Below the pieces are notes generated by a model. That model searched no databases, was not told the DNA's origin, and saw only the letters and a list, made by a program, of their open reading frames with translations. A DNA stretch of 64,000 nt from Gigantopelta aegis. Lineage: Eukaryota; Mollusca; Gastropoda; Neomphalida; Peltospiridae. Below, piece after piece: positions 28,063-45,459 of this stretch; position 1 is the first letter of the stretch, and every line of letters starts with the position of its first letter. The translations under genes and the position numbers were made by a program. The stretch is taken from assembly GCF_016097555.1 (NCBI RefSeq), contig NC_054708.1:1492382-1556381 (forward strand), in the 5' to 3' direction.

Positions 28063-29249
28063 TAAGACGCTACTAGAATGATTGACCGTCCCTACCAAGA
28101 ACAAATAAAACAAAACCAACAAGGTCTTCAACTGGTTGGCAAATGATGCTATGTTAAAGTTTTATTCCCAACCAGTTTTGTGTTGTGATAAGAATAGAAG
28201 TCGGTAGATTGATCTTTGTGTAATTGCTTACAGACCCAGGAATGTCCACATCAGAGTGTGGACTCAAATCTAATTTTGAAGAGTAACTTTGATGAGATTG
28301 AAGACTGTACAGTACATTGTTTGTTGCTCACTTCGCTCGTAACACAAGCAGAAATGATGTTCTTCACCCAGCATGAAGCTCAATATCACTAACATGTTCA
28401 TTATGTGTGTTTTTAAAACATACTTGCTATTAAAATCATGCAGTTTTTCGTCTCTTTTCATTTGCTGCAATAATACTGGAATTTTGATGCTGGTGTTATA
28501 ACTAATATGCACCTGCCACTTGTGTAATATTTGCTGTATTTCATCTGTTGTAATATTCATCTGTGTGTGATCTCACTCATCGTCATGTTATTTCTGGCTG
28601 TGTTGAAGTAACACTGGTTCGGGTACTGATGTTTTGTCACAATATTATTCCCACATGTTTTGACTGCTGTCTTTTCCCATCACAACTCATTTGGTGCCTC
28701 CCTGTCTATTAAATACAACTGTATTGTCACCATCTTCAGTTCTCGTGTTTGTTTTTGTCAGAGGTTGTGTCTGTTTGTTTTCTCATGGTTTCGTGTGTTT
28801 ATTGTTTGTTCAATTATTGAATGCCAGATACATGTACTAGAAGATTTTCTGTTATATTTAAAGTATTTTTGCTATTAGTTTTATTGAGTTTAGTATTATT
28901 TGTATTGTGCTATGTACAATGTATTTATTATACATGGATGTCTCACCGAAACATTTTTAAATAATGTATCTCTACAACATGTGGGTTGCCATCATTTATT
29001 ACAGTATTGTACCACATTTTATTTACATGACAGAGTATTTTGTCTCCTTATTTTATGATTTCTGTCTAAGAGGTTTGTTTCTTCGGTTATAGTCTTCCCT
29101 GTTTTCTTTGTGTGAACATAACAATAACTCAGCTGCTGTTGATGTCAATGTCAAATATTTAAAAATATAATTGCAATGTAGTATGTAACTGATTTACATT
29201 TCCAATCATGAGTTTTCGTTTGTATGTTAAAATGATCAGTTATACAACA
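28063..29249. other. Intergenic DNA, nothing recognised
   Basis: AT-rich; the ORFs at 28270-28560 (-) and 28660-28878 (+) have no recognisable motif. Confidence 0.4.
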
Positions 29250-29327
29250 GGGCCCCGTCCATGAAGCGATCTTAGCCCTAAGATCACCTAAAATGCATAG
29301 TTAAGATTGCTTTGTGGAACGGGGCCC
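29250..29327. repeat. 78-bp hairpin element, GGGCCCCGT ends
   Basis: The left end GGGCCCCGTCCATGAAGCGA and right end TGCTTTGTGGAACGGGGCCC are imperfect inverted copies, with a second inverted pair (GATCTTA/TAAGATT) inside. I recall similar small hairpins as abundant in mollusc DNA, probably MITE-derived. Confidence 0.7.
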
Positions 29328-29649
29328 ATATCAACAATCCCTTGAATAATCGCAGTGGTACAGTTTTTCCTTGAGATTTACGTGGGCTTGTACCAGCTAA
29401 AGCTTAAGAAAAATATTACAGGAAATAATTAGATAAACAGGTGAAAGCTTATGAGCTTGTGTTATTATATTGTGTAGCAAATTGCACCAAAATTAGTTAA
29501 AATACACTTACTTTCAAACACAATTTCACCATAAACATTTTCACTGACCACAGCTTGCCTTGTATTATACCTGGCCCTGTACTTAAAACACTTTCAGGGT
29601 CTTTCATGACAATTTTATTATTATATTATTAAACTTAGAACATATGAAC

Positions 29650-29905
29650 ATTTCTTTTCTGCAATGCCTCAAGATATTAAGCTGAACTTTTATCATGTAC
29701 TATTACAGATCAAGTGTGACTTTCATGGCAATTTACCCATTTTGACAGAGTTATGGCCCTTGACCTTAAGAGATATGAAAATTTGTTTTCCAGAATTTTA
29801 CCCTGCAATGCCTAAAGATATTAAGCTGAAATTGTGTCATGTACTGTTACAGATCAAGTGTGACTTTCTTGGCAATTTACCATTTTTAACAATTTGGGCA
29901 TCTGA
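29650..29905 (+). repeat. Dispersed 'GGGGACTATAGG' repeat, copy 3, partly doubled
   Basis: Two tandem versions of CAAGATATTAAGCTGAA, ACAGATCAAGTGTGACTTTC and GGCAATTTACC correspond to the middle of the other copies, about 147 bp apart. The ORF at 29664-29939 is a by-product. Confidence 0.65.
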
Positions 29906-31114
29906 ATTGAATCATAGTTCCAGCCTATTTTATATTTAACTTGTGGATTATAAGAGAGGCCAAACATGTTCAATACATAGGATACTGAGATGTTCCCAGC
30001 TGGGCTAATCTGCGAGCATGAACAAACATGTATGGATATTAATAATTGGTTTTTATTGGTTCAGCAGTGCTCACTCTTAGATTTATTGTTATACTTATAA
30101 ACTGTCTGATCATGAAATTAACTCTTATATTTATTATTATATGTATAAGTTGCCAAGTACTTGTTTGTGTTTGTTCATTTATATATAATGTATTGCCATA
30201 TTAGGATCTCATTTGGTTTTTGAGTTTTTACTGCTAAGTGTTTTGCATGCTTCGGTTTGTGATCTCTGTTTTTCTTTGCTTAATCATAAAATATTTATGG
30301 ACATTGCTTTTTTTTGTAAGTATTAATCTTTCAAATTACTATCGTTTTACTATTTACATAAATAACTACATATTCTATATTGCATTTAATATACAGGTTT
30401 TAAAATGTAAACTTGAATAAAAATTAATGGTGTTTGCAGCCCATTTTTAAATATCTGTACAGAAAAGAACCTCTCTAATATGGATACCTCTTAAACCTGG
30501 ACTTTTTACTTGTTCTAGAAGGTGTCCGGTTTAGAGGAGTGTCACTGTACATTGTTTTCACTTGGGATTTACTACATTTAAGTTTTGTTCTCTGAATGTA
30601 ACACCAGTATTAACAATGTAAGCTTCTTTTAGCACGTACCGGTATGCATTTATGTTGTGTAGTGTGTCATAAAGTAAATGTCTGGTTGGAACAACAATGA
30701 AGATGACCTGTTATATTCACAGTTGAAGAATACAAATCTTTATTGTATATTACCGGTATGTAACGTGTATAGTCTACATCAACTGTGTGTTAATGTTACA
30801 TGAAAATAGTAGAAATGTCTTTACCATTATGTATGTGCATCACTTTGACGAAGTCACTTGTATTTTAAATATACTCAACAACATTAATGAAGGGCCAGCA
30901 GACATTTTGGAAGTTTTTATCACAGATGAATTATAACAATTTTTAAGATAAAATCTTACCAGTGATATATATGAAAATCTTGCACACAGTTAAGTGCTTT
31001 TATTTCATGAGTTTATGTTGTTTGTAATCATACTTGTCATTTTGTTCATGCTAAATTGTAGTTTAAATTATAAACTTAATAAACATAGCACAACCTTACA
31101 AAGGAGAGAAGTTG
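29906..31114. other. Intergenic DNA, nothing recognised
   Basis: AT-rich, low-complexity; no gene or repeat family recognised. Confidence 0.4.
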
Positions 31115-31125
31115 TATTTCATGTT

Positions 31126-31524
31126 TTGACCGGCATCGGTGGCGTCGTGGTTAGGCCATCGGTCTACAGGCTGGTAGGTACTGGGTTCGGATCCCAGTCG
31201 AGGCATGGGATTTTTAATCCAGATACAGACTCTAAACCCTGATTGAGTGCTCCGCAAGGCTCAGTGGGTAGGTGTAAACCACTTGCACCGACCAGTGATC
31301 CATAACTGGTTCAACAAAGGCCATGATTTGTGCTATCCTGCCTGTGGGAAGCGCAAATAAAAGATCCCTTGCTGGCTGTGGAAAAAGAGTAGCCTATGTG
31401 GCGACAGCGGGTTTCCTCTTAAAAACAGTGTTAGAATGACCATATGTTTGACATCCAATAGCCAATGATAAGAAAAAAAATCAATGTGCTCTAGTGGCAT
31501 CATTAAAGAAAACAAACTTTACTT
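31126..31524 (+). mobile_element. tRNA-headed SINE with target duplication
   Basis: Head GGCGTCGTGGTTAGGCCATC (A box) and GGTTCGGATCC (B box), core GTGATCCATAACTGGTTCAA and ATAAAAGATCCCTTGCT, and tail AAAGAAAACAAACTTTACTT. The 11-bp duplication TATTTCATGTT lies at 31115-31125 and 31525-31535. The second copy of the duplication is part of the array that follows. Confidence 0.92.
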
Positions 31525-32209
31525 TATTTCATGTTACCGTAGTGAAAGAAAACAAACTTTACTTTATTTCATGTTACCGTAGTGAAAGAAAACAAACTTT
31601 ACTTTATTTCATGTTACCGTAGTGAAAGAAATCAAACTTTACTTTATTTCATGTTACCGTAGTGAAAGAAAACAAACTTTACTTTATTTCATGTTACCGT
31701 AGTGAAAGAAAACAAACTTTACTTTATTTCATGTTACCGTTGTGAAAGAAAACAAACTTTACTTTAATTCATGTTACCGTAGTGAAAGAAAACAAACTTT
31801 ACTTTATTTCATGTTACCGTAGTGAAAGAAAACAAACTTTACTTTATTCCGTAGTGAAAGAAAACAAACTTTACTTTATTTCATGTTACCGTAGTGAAAG
31901 AAAACAAACTTTACTTTATTCCGTAGTGAAAGAAAACAAACTTTACTTTATTTCATGTTACCGTAGTGAAAGAAAACAAACTTTACTTTATTTCATGTTA
32001 CCGTAGTGAAAGAAAACAAACTTTACTTTATTTCATGTTACCGTAGTGAAAGAAAACAAACTTTACTTTAATTCATGTTACCGTAGTAAAAGAAAACGAA
32101 CTTTACTTTATTTCATATTACCGTAGTGAAAGAAAACAAACTTTACTTTATTCCGTAGTGAAAGAAAACAAACTTTACTTTATTTCATGTTACCGTAGTG
32201 AAAGAAAAA
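31505..32209. repeat. 40-bp minisatellite built across a SINE 3' junction, about 18 copies
   Basis: Unit: AAAGAAAACAAACTTTACTT (SINE tail), TATTTCATGTT (target duplication), then ACCGTAGTG (flank). Three or so units are shortened by deletion of TTCATGTTA-like bases. Copies are almost identical. Confidence 0.93.
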
Positions 32210-32271
32210 TGCCGGAATATCTACTGACCCTTACTTCATTTTGCTGAGTATACAGTCAAACAAGCTTGCAT

Positions 32272-32474
32272 TGTTTTCTCTTGTCTGTGCTCTGTGTGTA
32301 GCTGTACAGGTGTGTTAATGTTGTTTTTTTTGGTCTGTGTTCTGTGTGTAGTTGTACAGGTGTGTTAATTTTTTTTTTTTTTGTCTGTGTTCTGTGTGTA
32401 GCTGTACAGGTGTGTTAATTTTGTTGTTTTTTGTCTGTGTTCTGTGTGTAGCTGTACAGGTGTGTTAATTATTT
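32272..32474. repeat. ~60-bp tandem repeat, four copies
   Basis: Unit contains TCTGTGTTCTGTGTGTAG and CTGTACAGGTGTGTTAATTT, differing mainly in the length of a T run. Confidence 0.85.
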
Positions 32475-32624
32475 TTGATAAAATATCACTCTGGGTTTAA
32501 CCAGACCATTGCCAGGCCTAATTATAGTCAAAACATTTGTTATGCGATGTTTTGTTATGTGATGTTTTAAGCTTAAACAGTATTTAAAAATATTGATAAT
32601 CTTCGAACAAGAAACCCAACAACA

Positions 32625-32882
32625 TTTCAACTTATTTTTGTGCTTTTATCAAATTAAGGTTCAAGCACCCTGTCCTGGGCACACCCCTCGGTTATCTGGG
32701 CTGTCTGTTCAGGACAGTGGGTTAGTTGTTAGTGGTTAGTGAGAGAGAAGAGGGTGTAGTGGTCTTACACCTAACAACTGAGTCGTTAAAACTTTCTTTG
32801 AGTGGGAGCCGGTACCGGGCTGCGAACCCTGTACCTACCAGCCTTTAATCTGATGGCTTAACCACGACACCACCGAGGCCGA
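32625..32882 (-). mobile_element. tRNA-headed SINE, minus orientation
   Basis: Same family as 441-705: CAACTTATTTTTGTGCTTTT tail side, CTGTCTGTTCAGGACAGTGG core, and a CCACGACACCACCGAGGCC head side. A likely target duplication is AAACCCAACAAC before and ATACCCAACAGC after. Confidence 0.85.
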
Positions 32883-33299
32883 TACCCAACAGCAACGCTT
32901 AATAGTTATGCTATTCAACAGCAGGCCAAAGTTTGATATGGTTTTGTTTTATAAAACCATTCACTATTTGTAGGTTGTTGTTTTTATTCAACTAAATATG
33001 CATTTTATGGATTATGTTACTGTACAATTAATGACTGACATTTGTATTTCAATTGTTGTTTCACTTTATCAACACATGTACAAAATAATGAATACACAGT
33101 TTAAATAAGGATATACATGTTATGTGCAGCTTTTGTAACCTTGTGTATGTTAAAGCAAAATTACTTTGGATAAATGTTGGCTATTTTCACTTGTTAAAAT
33201 TACAATGTAGGTTCACGTCAACAGTTGAATAATTGTTTAGTGTTTCTCTCAGAATTAAGTTGACATGGATGACGAATACTTGAATCAATGCAAGTCAAA
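32883..33299. other. Intergenic DNA, nothing recognised
   Basis: AT-rich sequence before the 60-bp array. Confidence 0.4.
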
Positions 33300-34288
33300 C
33301 TCCCAGAGGGTGCCCAGTGCTACAGACCTCCTTCGTGGACCTTTCATCACCATAGTCAGGAGAGGGACGTAGCCCAGTGCTACAGACCTCCTTCGTGGAC
33401 CTTTCATCACCATAGTCGGGGGGAGGGACGTAGCCCAGTGCTACAGACCTCCTTCGTGGGCCTTTCATCACCATAGTCGGGGGAGGGACGTAGCCCAGTG
33501 CTACAGACCTCCTTTGTGGACCTTTCATCACCATAGTCGGGGGAGGGACGTAGCCCAGTGCTACAGACCTCCTTCGTGGACCTTTCATCACCATAGTCGG
33601 GGGAGGGACGTAGCCCAGTGCTACAGACCTCCTTCGTGGACCTTTCATCACCATAGTCGGGGGAGGGACGTAGCCCAGTGCTACAGACCTCCTTCGTGGA
33701 CTTTTCATCACCATAGTCGGGGGAGGGACGTAGCCCAGTGCTACAGACCTCCTTCGTGGACCTTTCATCACCATAGTCGGGGGAGGGATGTAGCCCAGTG
33801 CTACAGACCTCCTTCCTGGACCTTTCATCACCATAGTCGGGGGAGGAAGGTAGCCCAGTGCTACAGACCTCCTTCCTGGACCTTTCATCACCATAGTCGC
33901 GGGAGGGACGTAGCCCAGTGCTACAGACTTCCTTCGTGGACCTTTCATCACCATAGTTGGGGGAGGGACGTAGCCCAGTGCTACAGACCTCCTTCCTGGA
34001 CCTTTCATCACCATAGTCGGGGGAGGGAGGTAGCCCAGTGCTACAGACCTCCTTCGTGGACCTTTCATCACCATAGTCGGGGGAGGGACGTAGCCCAGTG
34101 CTACAGACCTCCTTCCTGGACCTTTCATCACCATAGTCGGGGGAGGGACGTAGCCCAGTGCTACAGACCTCCTTCGTGGACCTATCATCACCATAGTCGG
34201 GGGAGGGACGTAGCCCAGTGCTGCAGACCTCCTTCCTGGACCTTTCATCACCATAGTCTGGGGAGGGACGTAGCCCAGTGCTAAAGGA
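33300..34288. repeat. 60-bp minisatellite built across a SINE 5' junction, about 16 copies
   Basis: Unit: GGGGGAGGGACGTAGCCCAG, TGCTACAGACCTCCTTCGTG, GACCTTTCATCACCATAGTC. The GACGTAGCCCAGTGCTA part is the head and A-box region of the SINE that starts at about 34265, so each unit joins the SINE head to flanking DNA. Long ORFs on both strands (332 and 256 codons) are artefacts. Confidence 0.92.
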
Positions 34289-34541
34289 CTCACTTATGTG
34301 CGGTCAGTCTAGGATTAGTCCCTGTCAGTGGACCCATTGGGTAATTTCTTGTTCCAGCCAGTGCACCACGACTGGTATATCAAAGGCCATGATATGTGCT
34401 ATTGTGTCTGGGATGGTGCATATAAAAGATCCCTTGCTACCAATGGAAAAATATACTGGGTTTCCTCACTCGGACTATATGTAAAAATTACCAAATATTT
34501 GACATCCAATAGGTGATGATCAAACAAAACTAATTTTAACT
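34265..34541 (+). mobile_element. tRNA-headed SINE
   Basis: Head GACGTAGCCCAGTGCTAAAG and TCTAGGATTAGTCC, core CCAGCCAGTGCACCACGACT, GGTATATCAAAGGCCATGAT and ATAAAAGATCCCTTGCTACC, and tail ATTTGACATCCAATAGGTGA. It lies at the end of the 60-bp array. Confidence 0.88.
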
Positions 34542-34961
34542 TTCAGTACAGGCAGCAGCCTTTTAGAATGTATGATCCAGGTAGGGATATTTACGTGGAC
34601 AGTTCAGGGTCAGACCAGTTGTCTGGAGGAAGTACTGATCTTTGGTTAAAGTGTTTTGAAAACTAGCTAAGGTCTGAAATGCATTTTCATTCTGGTTGTC
34701 TCTATCATAACAGGTCATAACCTCTTCTTTTTTTATCTGTATTTTTGTTCCAAAGTAAAGAAAACATGAATCTTATTTTTTTTGAAATTTATTAACAATT
34801 TATTCACTTTGAATTCCATTAGTTGTTGTGTCTGTCAAAATTATCAATGTGGTGAATATTTCAGCCCATTTTGACATCTATCACAAAAAATATTCATGTT
34901 TAAAAAGTCTGCATTTCTTTTGTTGTGCAGTATATATTGAGCAATTATTCTGTTCTTCTGG

Positions 34962-35330
34962 TGGGATATAGCTCAGTTGTAGAGTACTCCCATGAGATGT
35001 CAAGGGCTGTAGGATCAATCGCCCTCCGTGGAATCAGGTTTTCCTGTGACAACCAGTGCACCACAACTGGTAATTACTAGGCCATGGTATGTGTTGTCCT
35101 GTCGGGGAAATGTGGGTGTAGAAGATCTCTTGTTGCTTTTCAGTAGGAGTGGCATGTGTGATGGCAGCAGGTTTCTTCTCTAACACCAAACCACTTGTCA
35201 CGGTCAACCATATATTAAACAAGTAGCATTTGTCAGTGGGTTCCCCTCTCTCTCCATGTCACATGTCAAACATAACCATATGTTAAACAACAAGTAAAGT
35301 TTAAAATGTGCTCATGTGTCGTTGAACTAT
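34962..35330 (+). mobile_element. tRNA-headed SINE, diverged
   Basis: Head GGGATATAGCTCAGTTGTAG, B-box-like AGGATCAATCGCC, core CAGTGCACCACAACTGGTAA and GGCCATGGTATGTGTTGTCC, and a tail ending TCATGTGTCGTTGAAC. A poly-T run lies shortly downstream (35396-35414). Confidence 0.8.
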
Positions 35331-36025
35331 TTTATTTTTTTCTGTTTAATATAGGCTTTTTCATTTTAATTCTAACCTAGAAGAAGAATAACAATTTTTT
35401 TTTTTTTTTTTTTTAAATGATCAATAGTTGGTTAAAGAAAACAAATATGGGATTATCAGTTCTTTAGTATAGTATATTAAATTATGGATGTCGGTTTACA
35501 CAGTAAACTAAAATTGAATTAATTTTATTTGTCCTTTAGTTAAACATGTTTGTATCATTGCTAGTTAATACATGTATTTTATCATATGCTTGGCGATCGT
35601 AAGTTAACATTGTCAGAGTTGTTTTCCAAGCTTTGTGGTTAATGCTTTGAATAATATATATGTAGCATTTACTGTTCTAATATTGTGATATACACATGTC
35701 TGTAAGCTCTGTGTTGTGTGTTTGTGCTACATGAGATAATTAAGTATATCCTATTAAGTTTTCCTTCATGTTCTAGTCATAATACTTAGTAAAATAAATA
35801 GTAGAATCTCAGTTGTTGTTTGTCTTTTGTTGTTGGTTCAGCCAGTTTCCCCTCGATTTTCTCTGCATAATTGATACAGTGAAAATTGTCGACAACTTTG
35901 AGGGTGTCAAGCTTGATGTCTAAAAGATAGAGTTATTTGACATGCTACTCTAAAGAGTGTTACTCTAAATAATGTTTTCTGTCAGTATGTCCCAATTTCT
36001 TTATGTTGCATTTCTGTTCATTACA
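35331..36025. other. Intergenic DNA, nothing recognised
   Basis: AT-rich with a poly-T run; no gene recognised. Confidence 0.4.
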
Positions 36026-36292
36026 GGGGATGTAGCTCATTGGTAGAGTGCTCGCCTAATGTGGTCTGGGATCGATGCCTGTTAGTGGGCACATTGAGCT
36101 ATTTATCATTCCCTACAGTGCACCATGACTGGTATATTAAAAGCTTTGGTATGTGCTATCCTGTCTGGAATGGTGCAAATGGAAAAATGTAGCAGACTAT
36201 GTCAGAATTACCAAATATTTCTCATCCAATAGCCGATAATAAATTTAAATTAATGAGCTCTAGTGGTGTCGTGAAACAAAAAACAAATTTCT
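36026..36292 (+). mobile_element. tRNA-headed SINE
   Basis: Head GGGGATGTAGCTCATTGGTA, GAGTGCTCGCCTAATG and B-box-like GGGATCGATGCC, core CAGTGCACCATGACTGGTAT, and tail CTCTAGTGGTGTCGTGAAAC. A short deletion removed the AAAAGATCCC part. Confidence 0.85.
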
Positions 36293-36866
36293 GTTAGTCA
36301 CCAACATGTAAGTCGGCTGTCATCAGCACTTAAAAATGTGATGAAACACGCTTGGACATTTGTGGTTTTTTAACATCATGAAGTGCATCAGACTTCACAA
36401 TTTAATCTCTACTATAAGGAATGCAGGTTTGAACACCACGCATTTTGTTATTTTTACCTTTATTTGTAAAAAATAACAATTTATCAATCCATTATTTAAT
36501 ATATACATCATTAATTTGAACTGGCTACCACTTGGTGGTATCCTCAAGAATCTCTAGTGGAGGGGGAGGGGGGGTTAAAAAGTAAACAAAAAGTAATATG
36601 CATGAACTATTTTGATCTCAACAAAATACAAAATGTCATTTCTGTCGAAGAATAATTGGTAGACGTGCAAAATATGTCTAACCTGTTTGTCATTTTTCAA
36701 TTTTGGCAATGTCCGACAAATGTTTATGAAAGTCAGAGCCCTCACAGAAGCTTTGGCTAGTGCCCTATGTATTATAGTAATACAGTGGAGAATTTCCACC
36801 AGCCCAGACCAAAAATTCACTAGCCTTGACCGAGGGAATTTGACAAACCCTGATTTTGGATTTGCT

Positions 36867-37140
36867 TGCCTGAGGTGCTTGTGTTTTAGGATCAAATCAT
36901 CTCAGTGGACTCTATCTCTGATTGTTTTTTCCCCATCTCGACCAGTGGCCGTGACTGGTATATTAAAGGTGATGGTATGTGCTGTCCTGTCTTGTGAAAG
37001 TGTGTATAAAATGGGGGAAATGTAGCAGTTTACTCTGAGACTTTGTGTCAAACATTACCAAATGGTTGACATACAATAGTCCATGATTAATAAATCAATG
37101 TGTTCGAGTGGTGTTGGTAAGCAAAACAAACAACTTTTTC
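36867..37140 (+). mobile_element. SINE, old and degraded
   Basis: Core GACTGGTATATTAAAGGTGA and GGTATGTGCTGTCCTGTC, tail CAATGTGTTCGAGTGGTG and AAGCAAAACAAAC. The head is badly eroded. Confidence 0.65.
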
Positions 37141-37385
37141 TTCCAATTTTAAAGGGGTGGAGGAAATGTTTTCTACTAGTGAATTAGATTATTTGGTTGT
37201 AACTTTATTATTAAATAAAATAATTTTAGTACAAACACAGCATTATTCACCTTTCATAAAGCCGTTTTTAACAAGAAATAAATTTAGACTTGGAAGTTTT
37301 TGTTTTGTTTTTCCTAAATCTGTAAACATTTTGATCCCTACAGACATTGGAGGAAAATAAGATAAACTTCACAAAGAAGACAAAC

Positions 37386-42488
<5,103 letters not shown>

Positions 42489-42730
42489 CAAAAGCACAAA
42501 ATTATTCCACCGGTTTTTGGCAGTTCATGGACTATGCTTACTTTAGAGGGTTGTTAACCTAATCACAAAACTATTTGCAAAGCCTTGTTTGTTTGTCTAA
42601 AAGATACGATTGGTGAATACTTGTTTAGTTTTTTTATCAAGATGAGCAAGTGACTGGGCTTTGTTCACTTCATCATTATATTAAACAATTTACATAATGC
42701 AGTCAGAAATTACTTACATCTTACAAGTTA

Positions 42731-43032
42731 AAGTTTGTTTTGTTTAACATCACCACTAGAGTACATTGATTTATTAATTATCAACTATTGGATGTTACAT
42801 ATTTGGTAATTGTGACGCAAGAGAGGAAACACGCTACATTTATCCATTAGTAGCAAGGGGTCCTCTATATGAAGTATCCCACAGAGAGGATAGTATAATA
42901 TACCACAGCCTTGGATATACCAGTCGTGGTGCATTGACTGGAATGAGAAATAGCCCAATGGGCCCACAGATTGTAATAAATCCTAGACCGACTGCATCAG
43001 ACGAGCGATTTACCACTGGGCTACATCCCACA
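42731..43032 (-). mobile_element. tRNA-headed SINE, minus orientation
   Basis: Tail side AAGTTTGTTTTGTTTAACAT, core CCAGTCGTGGTGCATTGACT, and head side TTTACCACTGGGCTACATCC. A candidate duplication CATCTTAC lies at about 42717 and 43038; it is short and uncertain. The ORFs over it are shadows. Confidence 0.85.
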
Positions 43033-43035
43033 CCA

Positions 43036-43436
43036 ACCATCTTACTCCAGTGACAGCCTCATAACCATGCCTGGTACCAGAGTCTTACTGCAGTGACAGC
43101 CTCATAACCATGCCTGGTACCAGAGTCTTACTGCAGTGACAGCCTCATAACCATGCCTGGTACCAGAGTCTTACTGCAGTGACAGCCACATAACCATGCC
43201 TGGTACCAGAGTCTTACTCCAGTGACAGCCTCATAACCATGCCTGGTACCAGAGTCTTACTGCAGTGACAGCCTCATAACCATGCCTGGTACCAGAGTCT
43301 TACTGCAGTGACAGCCACATAACCATGCCTGGTACCAGAGTCTTACTCCAGTGACAGCCTCATAACCATGCCTGGTACCAGAGTCTTACTCCAGTGACAG
43401 CCTCATAACCATGCCTGGTACCAGAGTCTTACTGCA
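43036..43436. repeat. 43-bp minisatellite next to a SINE head, about nine copies
   Basis: Unit: CAGTGACAGCCTCATAACCA, TGCCTGGTACCAGAGTCTTA, CTG. Starts directly after the 5' head of the minus-strand SINE. Confidence 0.92.
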
Positions 43437-44981
43437 TTAACACTGAAACCTAATGTCACCGCTCTTGTAAGCCTGGAATAACACATTGATCAATGTAATC
43501 ATGTGACCAACCAATGACATAATTTGGGAAGTGACATCACAGTCTTAGCTTGATATATTACCCCAAACAACTGTTGGTTTGGCCTATATATTTGTAGGTA
43601 TGCATGGGTTTGGAGTACGGCCATGTGGAATATTGTAATTACATTTCATATGATGCTTTGAGATCAGGGAGCTAGCTCTACATGGAGATGACATGATTTT
43701 CAACTTTTTGTATGATTAAAGGTTTTATTTTGTGTAAAATGATTTTCACAAGTTTTGGATTTGATCTAAAATTTTGATAAATGACCTTTGTTCAGGTATG
43801 GTTATTGAGTTTTCAGCTTTTTAAAAGATCTTCACAGCTTTTATTTTTAAAAGGGTATTGCATTCCGGTCTACTACTCACTGGATTTACAAATTGCACAT
43901 TTTTAAAACAATTGGAAATAAAAAGTAATACACTGTAGCTGATGATGAAATTTTGTTACCCACACTCTCCCACACACACTCCTATAACTTTATAAACTAT
44001 TTATTTTTATCTTTGCTTTTACAAGTGAATATGTTGACACTAACAGGTATGATTAGGGTAGTTAACTTTGAGATATTCTGTCTGATCATTCTGCTACTGA
44101 ATTGGTCAGAACTGGCTCTATTGCCTTTTTCTTTATCACAGCATCTGGTTTTTGAAGTTTTTATCTTTGTACTAGAAATATTAATTTCAGATGCACAATG
44201 CTATGGACTAGATTTTTTTCTTTCACAATCATGGAAAAAGATCACCAGTTGTTGTTGTACTAGATGTAAATAAACTGATGTTGTGAATTGGTGTGTTTTT
44301 GTCACCAGTAACTATGATGGAAATCATAAAATTAACAAATGATAAAGAAATAAAACGTGTTAAAATCGGAATTTATAAATTTAAAAACAAACTGCTGCGT
44401 AACTCACAGATATACACAGAGAACCTAATTGAGCACGAATCCCGCATTTTTTTCTAATATCACTGTCTAACAAACTGTTTTTACTTGTATCAAAAATTAT
44501 TTTTATCTGAAATAAAAACACAAATTATGATGGTAATGTTCAATATTTTAATTGTGTTAATAACATTGTTTTGACTACTGCTAGTAGTAGGGGAGCATAG
44601 TAGGTGGTTACAAGTGCCTCTTAACAATGCCAGAAATAACTATTGAACACTCCCCAAAGTGGTCAAACTAAGCCTACAGCTAAAAGCTGATAGGGAATGA
44701 CGGGGTGTGGCACAAATAGCCACAAGAGACTAGCACCTGTTACGAATGGAGAGAAGAGGACAGGGATGTGGGGGTGGACAGCAAAAGAAGTTGAAAGATA
44801 GGGAGTTGCCACAAGAAATGAGATGGAATTCAAAATAAGTGGGATAGAAAAAAACTAACATAGTTTTCACTACTGTTATGAGGCATAATGAGAGCCACAA
44901 ACTATGATCTGGAAAGTTTTACAATCGGATGTGCGATTGATCAAAATAACCCAGTCGGTGGTGAGTGGGAAAGGGGTGTGT
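43437..44981. other. PTGES2 3' region / intergenic DNA
   Basis: Contains candidate poly(A) signals AATAAA at 43917 and about 44269. The 106-codon ORF at 43953-44273 is hydrophobic and unrecognised; I see no support for it as a gene. Confidence 0.45.
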
Positions 44982-45262
44982 CTTGGCCCAGTGGTAAAGT
45001 GCTTGCTTGATGCGTGGTCAGTCTGTCGGTGGGCCCATTGGGTCATTTCTCATTCCAGCCCAGTGCACCACAACTGGTATGGGCTATCCTGTCTGTGATA
45101 GTGCAGAAAAATAATAATCCCCAACTACTAATGGAAAAATGAAGCAGGTTTCCTCTTAGATTACTGGTATATGTCAAAATTACCAAATGTTTGATATCCA
45201 ATATCCTATGATTAATACATCAATGTGCTCTAGTGGTATTGTTAAACAAAACAAAAGGTTTT
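44982..45262 (+). mobile_element. tRNA-headed SINE
   Basis: Head GTCTTGGCCCAGTGGTAAAG, TGCTTGCTTGATGCGTGG, core CCAGTGCACCACAACTGGTA, and tail CAATGTGCTCTAGTGGTATT plus GTTAAACAAAAC. The B box is partly deleted. Confidence 0.85.
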
Positions 45263-45459
45263 GCAAGTGGAACTGCCTGGATGACAGGCTCTTATCTACC
45301 CCCCCCCCCTCGTAAGTTAATAAGATGAAGAGGAAACTGCTGCCAGTCCCGATGCAGCCTCCAAACATCAACATGTATATCGTCTAGATGGAAGACCTTT
45401 GTCAGGATAAATCCAATAAAAGTGGCATATTTATCAAAAGGTAAACTGGTATCTTTATT

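Noticed and set aside
31126-31260. tRNA gene candidates from A/B-box motifs
   Set aside because: The boxes belong to SINE heads that continue into the SINE body and tail and have target duplications; no folded tRNA with anticodon arm was supported.
33295-34293. 332-codon minus ORF and 256-codon plus ORF
   Set aside because: 60-bp minisatellite read in frame; no start context or unique sequence.
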